Shown here: positions 14,524 through 20,559 of the stretch, piece after piece
Position numbering within the stretch: the stretch's first letter is position 1
How the letters are laid out: every line of letters starts with the position of its first letter
NCBI GenBank assembly: GCA_002352705.1
Contig: DEIW01000097.1
Span: forward strand, 1-24,536
Length of the DNA stretch: 24,536 nt
Source of the DNA: Bacteroidales bacterium UBA2764
Lineage (GTDB): Bacteria; Bacteroidota; Bacteroidia; Bacteroidales; Paludibacteraceae
Direction of reading: 5' to 3'
Made by a program: the position numbers and the translations under genes
Notes under the pieces: model-generated
The model's input: only the letters and a program-made list of their open reading frames with translations
The model's database searches: none
Told to the model about the DNA's origin: nothing

Positions 14524-15371
14524 GACTGTATTTCTTTACCTGTTATAGAATATGTTTTGCCGTTGCGCTCAATGAGGAGTACTCCGTCCCGGAGGGTTTT
14601 GGTACACTGTACCCGGTTCCTTAGTACTTGGTCCATCCCCTGTGCGGCAAAGACGTTCAAGGATGCTGCTGCCGCAACCGACTTGGTACCCGCTATCTTA
14701 ACGCTCTCGCCGGTAGAGCCGTAGGTGTTGATGTTGATAGTTCCGCCGGTCATTGTGAAATTGCCGGTGTTCCCGGCAGAGGTGTCGTTGGCTTCCAATG
14801 CTACCTGTAAACCGTCATCCCCATACCCGGAGAGGTTGAATTCGCCGGCCTTGATGGCGTGCGCGTAATTACCATACACATTGAGCGTGCCTTTGCCTTT
14901 GAACTGGATATGTCCTTTGCAGTATAACGCGCCTTTCCATGCGTCGGTGGCGGTAGAAGTGCCGTCGGCGAGCGTAGAGGTGGTGCCGCTCTTGGCGCTT
15001 ATCTCGATGCGCTTGCCGTTCTGGAGGTTTATAGCCGGACCTGTAGGATTGGAGATATTCACCCCGAAAAGTTCCAAAGTGGCTTTGTAAGTGCCGATAA
15101 GCGTGAATGACCCGTCGGTAGTAGTGCCATAGAGACCGTAGCTGATCTCATTGACCGTACCGGATGCGGTAGAGGTGATGGAGACATCCCCTCCGTTCAC
15201 GGAAGCCGTGATGTAGTCTTTGATATCTGAGGAAACCACGATAGCAGCCGAGTTGCCGCTATAGGTGACTTTGACATAGCAGGTGGTATCGGTAGTGTAA
15301 GTCACTTGAGCGGAAAGGTACAAAGGAGCAAATGTACCAAGGATGGCAAAAAGAAGTGTTAGTCTTTTCAT
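14520..15371 (-). CDS. Secreted Cthe_2159/DUF4353-like carbohydrate-binding protein
   Basis: The 283-residue protein has a signal peptide (LLFAILGTFAPLYLSAQ) and a compact set of beta-helix-like turns: YKATLELFGVNISNPTGPAI, a KRIEISAKSGTTSTLADG turn, GALYCKGHIQFKGKGTLNV, AIKAGEFNLSGYGDDGLQV and TGNFTMTGGTININ. It is shorter than the downstream paralogue, apparently lacking several internal turns. Unlike that protein it ends in a sorting-like tail (RDGVLLIERNGKTYSITGKEI). Family members bind cell-wall polysaccharide, so a role in attachment to plant glycans is a reasonable inference. It overlaps both neighbours by ATGA and is therefore translationally coupled. Confidence 0.78.
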   Translation of the reverse strand: MKRLTLLFAILGTFAPLYLSAQVTYTTDTTCYVKVTYSGNSAAIVVSSDIKDYITASVNGGDVSITSTASGTVNEISYGLYGTTTDGSFTLIGTYKATLELFGVNISNPTGPAINLQNGKRIEISAKSGTTSTLADGTSTATDAWKGALYCKGHIQFKGKGTLNVYGNYAHAIKAGEFNLSGYGDDGLQVALEANDTSAGNTGNFTMTGGTININTYGSTGESVKIAGTKSVAAAASLNVFAAQGMDQVLRNRVQCTKTLRDGVLLIERNGKTYSITGKEIQS

Positions 15372-15778
15372 CTTATCACGACGGTTTGCGTGTTCGTACC
15401 TTGTTTAATCACGTATGCGCCTGCGGGAAGTGTTTCCGCAGCCAGGCGAAGTGAGGGGAAGGAACCTGCTCCGGTACCGTTGAGGGTATAGACTTCCACG
15501 GGGCAGTCCGCGTTCAGCACGTTAGCGAGTGCGCTGACGGTAGAGCCGTCCTTCGAGAACTGCATGTTTGTCAAACCGGTTAACGTGAGGGTGTTTGTCC
15601 CTTCGGCGTTGGTGACTTGTAAGGAATTGCCGCTGACGCTCATCGTGAGCGAAGCGACGCTCATGACGGTGGTAGTGCCGGCGGTATTGGTGAAGACCAG
15701 ATAAGGGTAGTCGGCTGCCGTTGCCATGAGGGAGCCGAAGAGTGTGACTATAAACAAAAAAAGATGTCTCATACGCAT
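15368..15778 (-). CDS. Small secreted protein with C-terminal sorting-like domain
   Basis: The 136-residue protein has a signal peptide (MRMRHLFLFIVTLFGSLMATAA). A short beta-rich segment follows (YLVFTNTAGTTTVMSVASLT, LTLTGLTNMQFSKDG). The end, VEVYTLNGTGAG...LPAGAYVIKQGTNTQTVVIR, is close to the classical type IX C-terminal domain (xVYxLxG...LPxGxYIVK...KVxI). No enzymatic motif is visible. It is the first gene of the operon that includes the two carbohydrate-binding proteins and overlaps the next start (ATGA). The minus-strand TACCTTTG at 15800-15807 lies just upstream. It may be a small surface-attached subunit; the function is unknown. Confidence 0.72.
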   Translation of the reverse strand: MRMRHLFLFIVTLFGSLMATAADYPYLVFTNTAGTTTVMSVASLTMSVSGNSLQVTNAEGTNTLTLTGLTNMQFSKDGSTVSALANVLNADCPVEVYTLNGTGAGSFPSLRLAAETLPAGAYVIKQGTNTQTVVIR

Positions 15779-15799
15779 TCATTTTACGGAAAAACGGTG

Positions 15800-15807
15800 C
15801 AAAGGTA
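15800..15807 (-). promoter_or_regulatory. -7 box of the carbohydrate-binding operon
   Basis: TACCTTTG on the minus strand lies 21 bp before the start codon at 15776-15778. The region 20 bp upstream is T-rich but lacks a clean TTTG, so this promoter may need an activator. The divergent AraC-type gene is the natural candidate. Confidence 0.6.
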
Positions 15808-15871
15808 CAGTTTTTTTATAAAACGATTATTGCATGGTAGGTGCAAATTGTTGCCAAAATGACGCTTTTTA

Positions 15872-15903
15872 TTTGCAGGAATCAAAAAAAAGAAGTATCT
15901 TTG
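15872..15903 (+). promoter_or_regulatory. Promoter of the AraC-family gene
   Basis: TTTG (15872-15875), exactly 20 bp, then TATCTTTG (15896-15903) fit the Bacteroidota consensus perfectly. The predicted start of transcription near 15910 rules out start codons before that point. Confidence 0.85.
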
Positions 15904-15932
15904 CCGTCGAAATGTTTAAAAAAAGCGAATTT

Positions 15933-16817
15933 ATGTCAACAATTCCAACCAAAGCCCGGACCTTTGACGTGCCGGAGGTGAAAGAGCAAGACGTAGTGGT
16001 GTTGCGGAACTTCAACAGGTTTCCGTTTTACGGTCAGGAGTTTATCTCCACGAACATGGTAATAAGTATCGTGACGAACGGAGAGAGCTACGGCTACTAT
16101 GACAAACGCGAGATATTCTTCCGCAAAAACCAAGTGTCCGTGATACTTCCCGACCATATATGTATGGAACAAAAGACAAGCAAGGACTATGAAGTGACAC
16201 TTGTCATTATTTCGCCCAAGTTCCTGAGTGAGATGTCCAAGACAACTTCTCACCGTAACTATATCAACTATCACTACGAGCCGATCACAGAGCTTCGCGA
16301 GGAGGAGTGCGCGGTGATGCTCCGTCTGGTGGAGTCGTTGGGGGATATATGCGAACTGTCCGGGTTGTCCAACCGCAGGGAGTGTCTGATGCACATGGTG
16401 AGCGTGTTGTTCACGCTTATCAGCAGCCGGCGGAGAGATCAGGAGTCTCACCCGGCATGGATGACACGCGGGAACGAGGTATATAACCATTTCTGTAATC
16501 TGTTGGTCAAGCACTGCCGAGAGTCCAGAGAGGTGTCTTTTTACGCGGATAAGTTACACCTGACTCCGAAACATTTCTCGAAGGTAATCCGTCAGACGAC
16601 GGGACACACGGCGTCTTATTGGATAGAGCAGCATACCGCAGTGCAGGCGCAGCAGATGTTACTCTCCCGCAAGGACATGACGGTGCTGGAGATATGTTAT
16701 TATCTTGGTTTTGACGACCTGTCCCATTTCTCCCGTTATTTCAAGCGTGCTACGGGTTTGTCTCCCCGTCAGTTCCGCGAACAGGGAGGGGAAGGTGAAA
16801 GAGGGGCATTTCTTTAA
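15933..16817 (+). CDS. AraC-family transcriptional regulator
   Basis: The 294-residue protein has an N-terminal cupin-like sensing half (FPFYGQEFISTNMVISIVTNGE...VSVILPDHI) and a C-terminal AraC/XylS double helix-turn-helix: first HTH VSFYADKLHLTPKHFSKVIRQTTG, second TVLEICYYLGFDDLSHFSRYFKRATGLSPRQF. I chose the ATG at 15933 (MSTIPTKARTFDVPEV). The perfect promoter at 15872-15903 predicts transcription from about 15910, so the upstream in-frame ATG at 15834 cannot be used and the ATG at 15912 would be almost leaderless. It is divergent from the secreted carbohydrate-binding operon and is the likely regulator of it. The stop codon lies at the edge of the composite repeat that begins at 16816. 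Confidence 0.9.
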   Translation: MSTIPTKARTFDVPEVKEQDVVVLRNFNRFPFYGQEFISTNMVISIVTNGESYGYYDKREIFFRKNQVSVILPDHICMEQKTSKDYEVTLVIISPKFLSEMSKTTSHRNYINYHYEPITELREEECAVMLRLVESLGDICELSGLSNRRECLMHMVSVLFTLISSRRRDQESHPAWMTRGNEVYNHFCNLLVKHCRESREVSFYADKLHLTPKHFSKVIRQTTGHTASYWIEQHTAVQAQQMLLSRKDMTVLEICYYLGFDDLSHFSRYFKRATGLSPRQFREQGGEGERGAFL

Positions 16818-16856
16818 GTCTGTACGTATGTTGGAGTCTGTACGGTGGTACTTCGG
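16816..16856. repeat. About 42-bp inverted repeat, right copy
   Basis: This is the counterpart of 6447-6490 in inverted orientation, with three differences. It begins within the stop codon of the AraC-family gene, so the repeat directly abuts coding sequence. Confidence 0.8.
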
Positions 16857-16865
16857 ACATCTGCC

Positions 16866-16878
16866 TTGGCTCCGCCAA
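16866..16878. repeat. Short hairpin between the conserved repeat blocks
   Basis: TTGGC-tcc-GCCAA is a perfect 5-bp stem. It occupies the place taken by shell-and-core module 2 in the left copy (6398-6449), again with a different but self-complementary core. Confidence 0.55.
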
Positions 16879-16890
16879 TTCCCCCGTAGC

Positions 16891-16915
16891 TACGTTCGCG
16901 TCCTGCCGGACATAT
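16891..16915. repeat. 25-bp inverted repeat, right copy
   Basis: This is an exact inverted match to 6369-6393 over 25 bp, located 8 bp before cloverleaf element B. Confidence 0.8.
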
Positions 16916-16922
16916 ACCACCG

Positions 16923-17062
16923 CGGGCATTTTTTTTACGGAGACGGACTATCGTCCTTACGTATGAGCGCCCATAGTACCTAACTGTGAGCAAGCTCCCG
17001 ATAGGCACTCTGTGCGCTCATACACGCGAAAATAATCGCTTCTCCGTAAAAAAAAATGCCCG
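16923..17062 (+). repeat. Cloverleaf-like structured repeat B
   Basis: Outer arms CGGGCATTTTTTTTACGGAG (16923-16942) and 17042-17062 pair along their length with a single extra A. Inside are a hairpin GGAC-tatc-GTCC (16945-16956), a perfect 10-bp stem GTATGAGCGC/GCGCTCATAC (16961-16970 with 17014-17023) capped by GAGC-aa-GCTC, and a hairpin GCGA-aaataa-TCGC (17026-17039). The plan equals that of element A at 6154-6282, but most arm sequences differ. The strand is that of the adjacent pdxJ promoter. No reading frame is visible. Confidence 0.75.
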
Positions 17063-17067
17063 AACGC

Positions 17068-17098
17068 TTGCATATGTGCAATTTTTGTAGTACCTTTG
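17068..17098 (+). promoter_or_regulatory. pdxJ promoter with TTGCA-N4-TGCAA palindrome
   Basis: The TTG at 17068-17070, part of the palindrome TTGCATATGTGCAA (17068-17081), is 20 bp from TACCTTTG (17091-17098). Over 17062-17099 it differs from the nadK promoter at essentially one base, inside the -7 box. Confidence 0.82.
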
Positions 17099-17121
17099 TA
17101 GCGTTTTTTAGAGAGAGCGAC

Positions 17122-17835
17122 ATGACCAAGCTAAGTGTAAACATCAACAAAGTAGCCACGTTGCGCAATGCGCGTGGCGGGAATATGCCTGACGTAGAGC
17201 GCTTTGCGGTAGATTGCGAGCTGTTCGGCGCTCAGGGAATCACTGTTCATCCTCGTCCTGACGAACGTCATATCCGTAAGGAAGATGTCTATCAGCTCCG
17301 CTCGATGGTGACGACGGAGCTGAACGTAGAGGGCAACCCGACGGAGGAGTTTCTTGCGATGGTGACGGATATCCGTCCGACGCAGGTGACGTTGGTGCCG
17401 GATGACCCGAGTCAGTTGACCTCTAACCACGGATGGGACACACGCAGGAATCTGGATTTTCTGAAAGGAGTGGTCAATGAGTTACACGCCTATCGTATCC
17501 GCGTGAGTATCTTTGTGGACCCGGACCCCGTGATGGTGGAATACGCCCTTCGCTGCGGTGCCGACCGTGTGGAACTATATACGGGTCCGTATGCGGAGAT
17601 GTATGCTTCCGACCCGAAGAAAGCCATCGAGAAATACCGTCCGGCGGCGGAGAAAGCCCATGAGTTAGGGCTGGGCATGAACGCCGGGCATGACCTGAAC
17701 CTGAAAAACCTCAAGCCGTTTATCCAGGCCTTCCCGTGGACGGCGGAAGTCTCCATAGGTCACGCCATCATATGTGACGCACTCTATCTCGGTATTCAGG
17801 AGACGATTCAGGAATACTTGGACTTACTGAAGTAA
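17122..17835 (+). CDS. pdxJ: Pyridoxine 5'-phosphate synthase
   Basis: PdxJ condenses 1-deoxyxylulose 5-phosphate with 3-amino-1-hydroxyacetone 1-phosphate to form pyridoxine 5'-phosphate, in the cytoplasm. The 237 residues fit the family length and contain LSVNINKVATLRNARGG at the N-terminus, ITVHPRPDERHI at 40-51 (His43, Arg45, active site), TELNVEGNP at 65-73, TLVPDDPSQLTS near 90-101 and MNAGHDLNLKN near 193. I chose the ATG at 17122 because an earlier in-frame ATG lies upstream of the -7 box. exbB, exbD and tonB follow on the same strand, a common Bacteroidales order. Confidence 0.97.
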   Translation: MTKLSVNINKVATLRNARGGNMPDVERFAVDCELFGAQGITVHPRPDERHIRKEDVYQLRSMVTTELNVEGNPTEEFLAMVTDIRPTQVTLVPDDPSQLTSNHGWDTRRNLDFLKGVVNELHAYRIRVSIFVDPDPVMVEYALRCGADRVELYTGPYAEMYASDPKKAIEKYRPAAEKAHELGLGMNAGHDLNLKNLKPFIQAFPWTAEVSIGHAIICDALYLGIQETIQEYLDLLK

Positions 17836-17891
17836 GTCAATTGAGAATTGAGATTTGAAATTTGAAAATTGAAAATTGAAAAAATATCTTT

Positions 17892-18584
17892 ATGTTATTA
17901 CAAATTGACACACTGGCTGCGATTCAGGAAGAGGCAGCCGTATTGGAAGAGACCACACAACAGTCCATTAACCTATGGGAAATGGCGCAGTACGGCGGAT
18001 GGATAATGATTATTCTTGCCATCCTTCTCGCGGGCGCATGTTACATCTTTATTGAGCGCGTGGTAGTTATCAAACAGGCTACGAAGGAAGACAAGTCCTT
18101 CATGGACCGGATTCGCGATTACATCCACGAGGGCAAGATAGATTCCGCATTGAACCTGTGCAAGCAGACAGACACGCCGTCGGCTCACATGATAGAGAAA
18201 GGAATCACCCGTATCGGTCGCCCGATGCAGGACGTGCAGGTAGCTGTGGAGAACGTGGGGAACCTGGAGGTAGGAAAGTTGGAGAAAGGTCTGGTGATTA
18301 TGGCCACCATCGCCGGCGGGGCCCCGATGTTGGGATTCCTGGGTACGGTATTAGGCATGGTACAGACGTTCTATAATATGGCTCAGACTTCCGGCGGTGT
18401 CATCGAGATGAGCGCCCTCTCAACGGGAATGTACCAGGCTATGGTGACGACCATCGGCGGTCTGATAGTAGGTATCCTGGCGATGTTTGCCTATAACTAT
18501 CTGGTAGCGCGTATCGACCGTGTGGTGCGTCTCTTGGAGAGCCGTACCTTGGAGTTCATGGACCTGCTCAACGAGCCGGCATAG
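17892..18584 (+). CDS. exbB: MotA/TolQ/ExbB proton channel family protein
   Basis: ExbB forms the inner-membrane pentamer that, with ExbD, converts proton-motive force into TonB movement. The 230 residues show three membrane segments: about 35-58 (GGWIMIILAILLAGACYIFIER), 135-160 (GLVIMATIAGGAPMLGFLGTVLG) and 177-203 (AMVTTIGGLIVGILAMFAYN), with the typical cytoplasmic loop between the first two. The GAPMLGFLGTVLGMV motif is diagnostic. It begins 56 bp after pdxJ, behind a run of GAAAATT simple repeats. TolQ of a Tol-Pal system is the alternative, but the downstream exbD and tonB argue for ExbB. Confidence 0.94.
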   Translation: MLLQIDTLAAIQEEAAVLEETTQQSINLWEMAQYGGWIMIILAILLAGACYIFIERVVVIKQATKEDKSFMDRIRDYIHEGKIDSALNLCKQTDTPSAHMIEKGITRIGRPMQDVQVAVENVGNLEVGKLEKGLVIMATIAGGAPMLGFLGTVLGMVQTFYNMAQTSGGVIEMSALSTGMYQAMVTTIGGLIVGILAMFAYNYLVARIDRVVRLLESRTLEFMDLLNEPA

Positions 18585-18654
18585 TCGCGCTCACTATCCT
18601 CGTACATGTGCCAAAACAACGTTTTAGCAGTAAGTACTCGGATGTGCTCGCTCT

Positions 18655-18680
18655 CCCCACAAATAATAAAATTTGCGGGG
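18655..18680. promoter_or_regulatory. Hairpin between exbB and exbD
   Basis: CCCCACAAAT-aataaa-ATTTGCGGGG forms a stem of nine pairs with one mismatch. No T-run follows, so it is unlikely to be a full terminator. It could protect the exbB 3' end or reduce exbD expression; this is inference. A smaller hairpin AAAAC-aac-GTTTT lies at 18613-18625. Confidence 0.5.
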
Positions 18681-18711
18681 ACCCCAAATAAAAATTAAAC
18701 AAGTTAATTTT

Positions 18712-19119
18712 ATGTCTTTAAAGAAACGTAATAGGGTAGAGGCGACCTTTGCGATGAGTTCCATGACGGACCTGGTGTTCTTGTTGTTGCTGTTCTTCGT
18801 GATGGCATCGACCCTCTCTTCCCCTAATGATATCAAGATCAAGTTGCCTACCTCTCGTTCGCAGACCGTGACCCGTCCGCAAGTAGCAAAGGTTTCCATC
18901 GACAACCTGGGCAATTATTATGTGGCGATAGGCAAGGAGAAACCGATAGCCGTAGATCCGGATAATCTGGAGGGTTATCTGAGTCGTGTTCAGGCCTCTG
19001 ATTCAACCGTATATATCGCGCTCCATGCCGATGAAGACGTGGCATACAAAGAGGTAGTACGTGTGCTGGACATCGCTAACGAACATAAGATGCGGCTTGT
19101 AGTAGCAACGAAAAAGTAA
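18712..19119 (+). CDS. exbD: ExbD/TolR family biopolymer transport protein
   Basis: ExbD is the single-span partner of ExbB in the proton-driven TonB motor. The 135 residues begin MSLKKRNRVEATFAMSSMTD, followed by one membrane helix (LVFLLLLFFVMASTL, 21-35) with the proton-carrying Asp20 at its cytoplasmic edge. A periplasmic domain follows (VAKVSIDNLGNYYVA, YIALHADEDVAYKEVVRVLD). I chose the ATG at 18712; an in-frame TTG at 18673 would place extra residues over the intergenic hairpin. It lies 127 bp after exbB and 45 bp before tonB. Confidence 0.94.
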   Translation: MSLKKRNRVEATFAMSSMTDLVFLLLLFFVMASTLSSPNDIKIKLPTSRSQTVTRPQVAKVSIDNLGNYYVAIGKEKPIAVDPDNLEGYLSRVQASDSTVYIALHADEDVAYKEVVRVLDIANEHKMRLVVATKK

Positions 19120-19164
19120 CAGTATACCGTTTTCTTGTAAGGAGAACTATTTTAATTATTCAAC

Positions 19165-19935
19165 GTGCAAAGCACTAAAAAACGACATATCATTGCCTCG
19201 GTAGGCACAGCGCTTTTCATGCTGCTGGTCTTCCTGATTCTATGGTTTGTGTATCTGACCGCCGTTGTGCCGGAGCAGGAAGAGGGAGTAGAGGTAGCCT
19301 TCGGTGAAGTGATGGAGGCAGGCGGATATATGTCAGAGCAGTCGGAGTCAGTGCCGGTACCGGTGCCTGAGCCGGCGACCCCGGTTCAGCCTGCAGCGCC
19401 GAGTGTAGAGGAACATATGACTACGGAGGACCCGGAAGCCTTGGCTCTGGCGGAGGCAAAGAAGAAAAAAGAGGCGGAAGAGAAAGCCCGTCTTGAGGCG
19501 GAACGCAAGGCCCGCGAAGCCGCAGAGGCGGAACGGAAAGCCAAAGAGGCGGAGGCGGTGGCGAGAGCCAATGCCATGGGCTCGCTCTTCGGACAAAGCG
19601 GAAACACTGCCGGTTCCGGAGACTCGCAAGGCTCCGGGCAGAAAGGAAATCCGGTAGGACACGGTTCTTCGGGAGGCAACTCCTGGTCTCTCTCCGGACG
19701 AGGGATAAAAGGTACATTGCCCTCCCCTTCGAACTCGTTCAATCAGGAAGGGAAAGTAATCGTTCAGATACGTGTGAATGCCGCCGGCCAAGTGGTCTCT
19801 GCCACTATCAAAGGCGGTGATGTATCAGACAAACAAACCCAACAACTGGCTCTCGATGCGGCGCGTAAAGCGAAGTTCACCGAGGGCGATCATGACCAGA
19901 TCGGAACAATCACCTATATATTCAAGCTAAACTAA
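19165..19935 (+). CDS. tonB: TonB-family energy transducer
   Basis: The 256-residue protein has an N-terminal membrane anchor (about 10-32, IASVGTALFMLLVFLILWFVYLT) and a Pro/Val-rich stretch (SVPVPVPEPATPVQPAAP). A Lys/Glu/Ala-rich helix at about 90-135 (KKKEAEEKARLEAERKAREA) probably spans the periplasm, followed by a Gly/Ser linker. The TonB C-terminal domain is at about 190-256 (VIVQIRVNAAGQVVSATIKG...QLALDAARKAKF...ITYIFKLN). It starts with GTG at 19165; no in-frame ATG precedes the membrane helix, so GTG is needed for a proper anchor. The layout is TonB/TolA-like. With exbB and exbD it should energise outer-membrane receptors. Confidence 0.9.
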   Translation: MQSTKKRHIIASVGTALFMLLVFLILWFVYLTAVVPEQEEGVEVAFGEVMEAGGYMSEQSESVPVPVPEPATPVQPAAPSVEEHMTTEDPEALALAEAKKKKEAEEKARLEAERKAREAAEAERKAKEAEAVARANAMGSLFGQSGNTAGSGDSQGSGQKGNPVGHGSSGGNSWSLSGRGIKGTLPSPSNSFNQEGKVIVQIRVNAAGQVVSATIKGGDVSDKQTQQLALDAARKAKFTEGDHDQIGTITYIFKLN

Positions 19936-19989
19936 CCGGTCAAATGGTTAGATATGCGACCCATATGGCGAAACGGATCGTTCGACCGG
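19936..19989. other. Possible three-way-junction structured element between tonB and the DJ-1 gene
   Basis: The ends CCGGTC and GACCGG are complementary. Inside are ATATG-cgacc-CATAT (19952-19966) and CGAaACG-gat-CGTTCG (19969-19984, one bulged A), which shares one base with the closing stem. There is no T-run after it, so it does not look like a plain terminator. It begins directly after the tonB stop codon. Confidence 0.45.
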
Positions 19990-20031
19990 AGGGAGTTAGA
20001 AATGATAAATGATTAAATCGTAAATGACTTT

Positions 20032-20559
20032 ATGAATTATTTATTCTTAGACAATGGTTTCGAAGAAATCGAGGCTATCACCACGATTGATTTGTTGCGC
20101 CGCGCGCAAATAGCGGTAACGACAGTTTCTATCACCGGCAATCCGATGGTTCTCGGTGCGCATAACATCGCCGTAGAGGCTGACGGGCTTATAGAACGCA
20201 TCGATTTCTCGGATGCAGAAATGTTGATTTTGCCGGGTGGACAGACCAAGCTCGGTGAGTGTTCCGCGTTATGCGATCTTCTGTTGGAGCATAACAAGGC
20301 CGACAAGCCCATCGCCGCTATTTGCGCCGCGCCGGCTGTGTTAGGAAAGCTGGGTATTCTGAAAGGCAAACAGGCAACCTGCTATCCCGGTTTCCAGGAA
20401 GCGTTGGGAGAGAGTTATGTAGGCGGACTGGTGGTAGAGAGCAAGAATGTGATTACGGGAAAAGGTCCCGGACTGAGTGCCGATTTCGCCTTCTGTATCA
20501 TTGAGCGTTTGGCGGGCAGCGAAGTGGCGGACGCCGTTTACGATGCTGCGCAGTATTGA
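20032..20559 (+). CDS. DJ-1/PfpI family protein
   Basis: The 175 residues have the DJ-1/PfpI flavodoxin-like fold pattern: FLDNGFEEIEAITTIDLLRRA at the N-terminus with the conserved Glu11/Glu12, LILPGG near 66-70, and the nucleophile elbow AICAAPAVLG with Cys98. Relatives include YajL/ThiJ-type proteins with deglycase, chaperone or redox-protective activities; the exact activity here cannot be told. It lies 96 bp downstream of tonB and ends convergently with coaE, overlapping it by 22 bp. Its own terminator (20589-20626) lies inside coaE. Confidence 0.92.
   Translation: MNYLFLDNGFEEIEAITTIDLLRRAQIAVTTVSITGNPMVLGAHNIAVEADGLIERIDFSDAEMLILPGGQTKLGECSALCDLLLEHNKADKPIAAICAAPAVLGKLGILKGKQATCYPGFQEALGESYVGGLVVESKNVITGKGPGLSADFAFCIIERLAGSEVADAVYDAAQY

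Noticed and set aside
16923..17062. tRNA or tmRNA gene suggested by the cloverleaf shape
   Set aside because: No T-loop GTTCGANTC-type sequence, no D-loop consensus, arm lengths do not fit, and the long poly-T/poly-A closing stem is unlike any tRNA.
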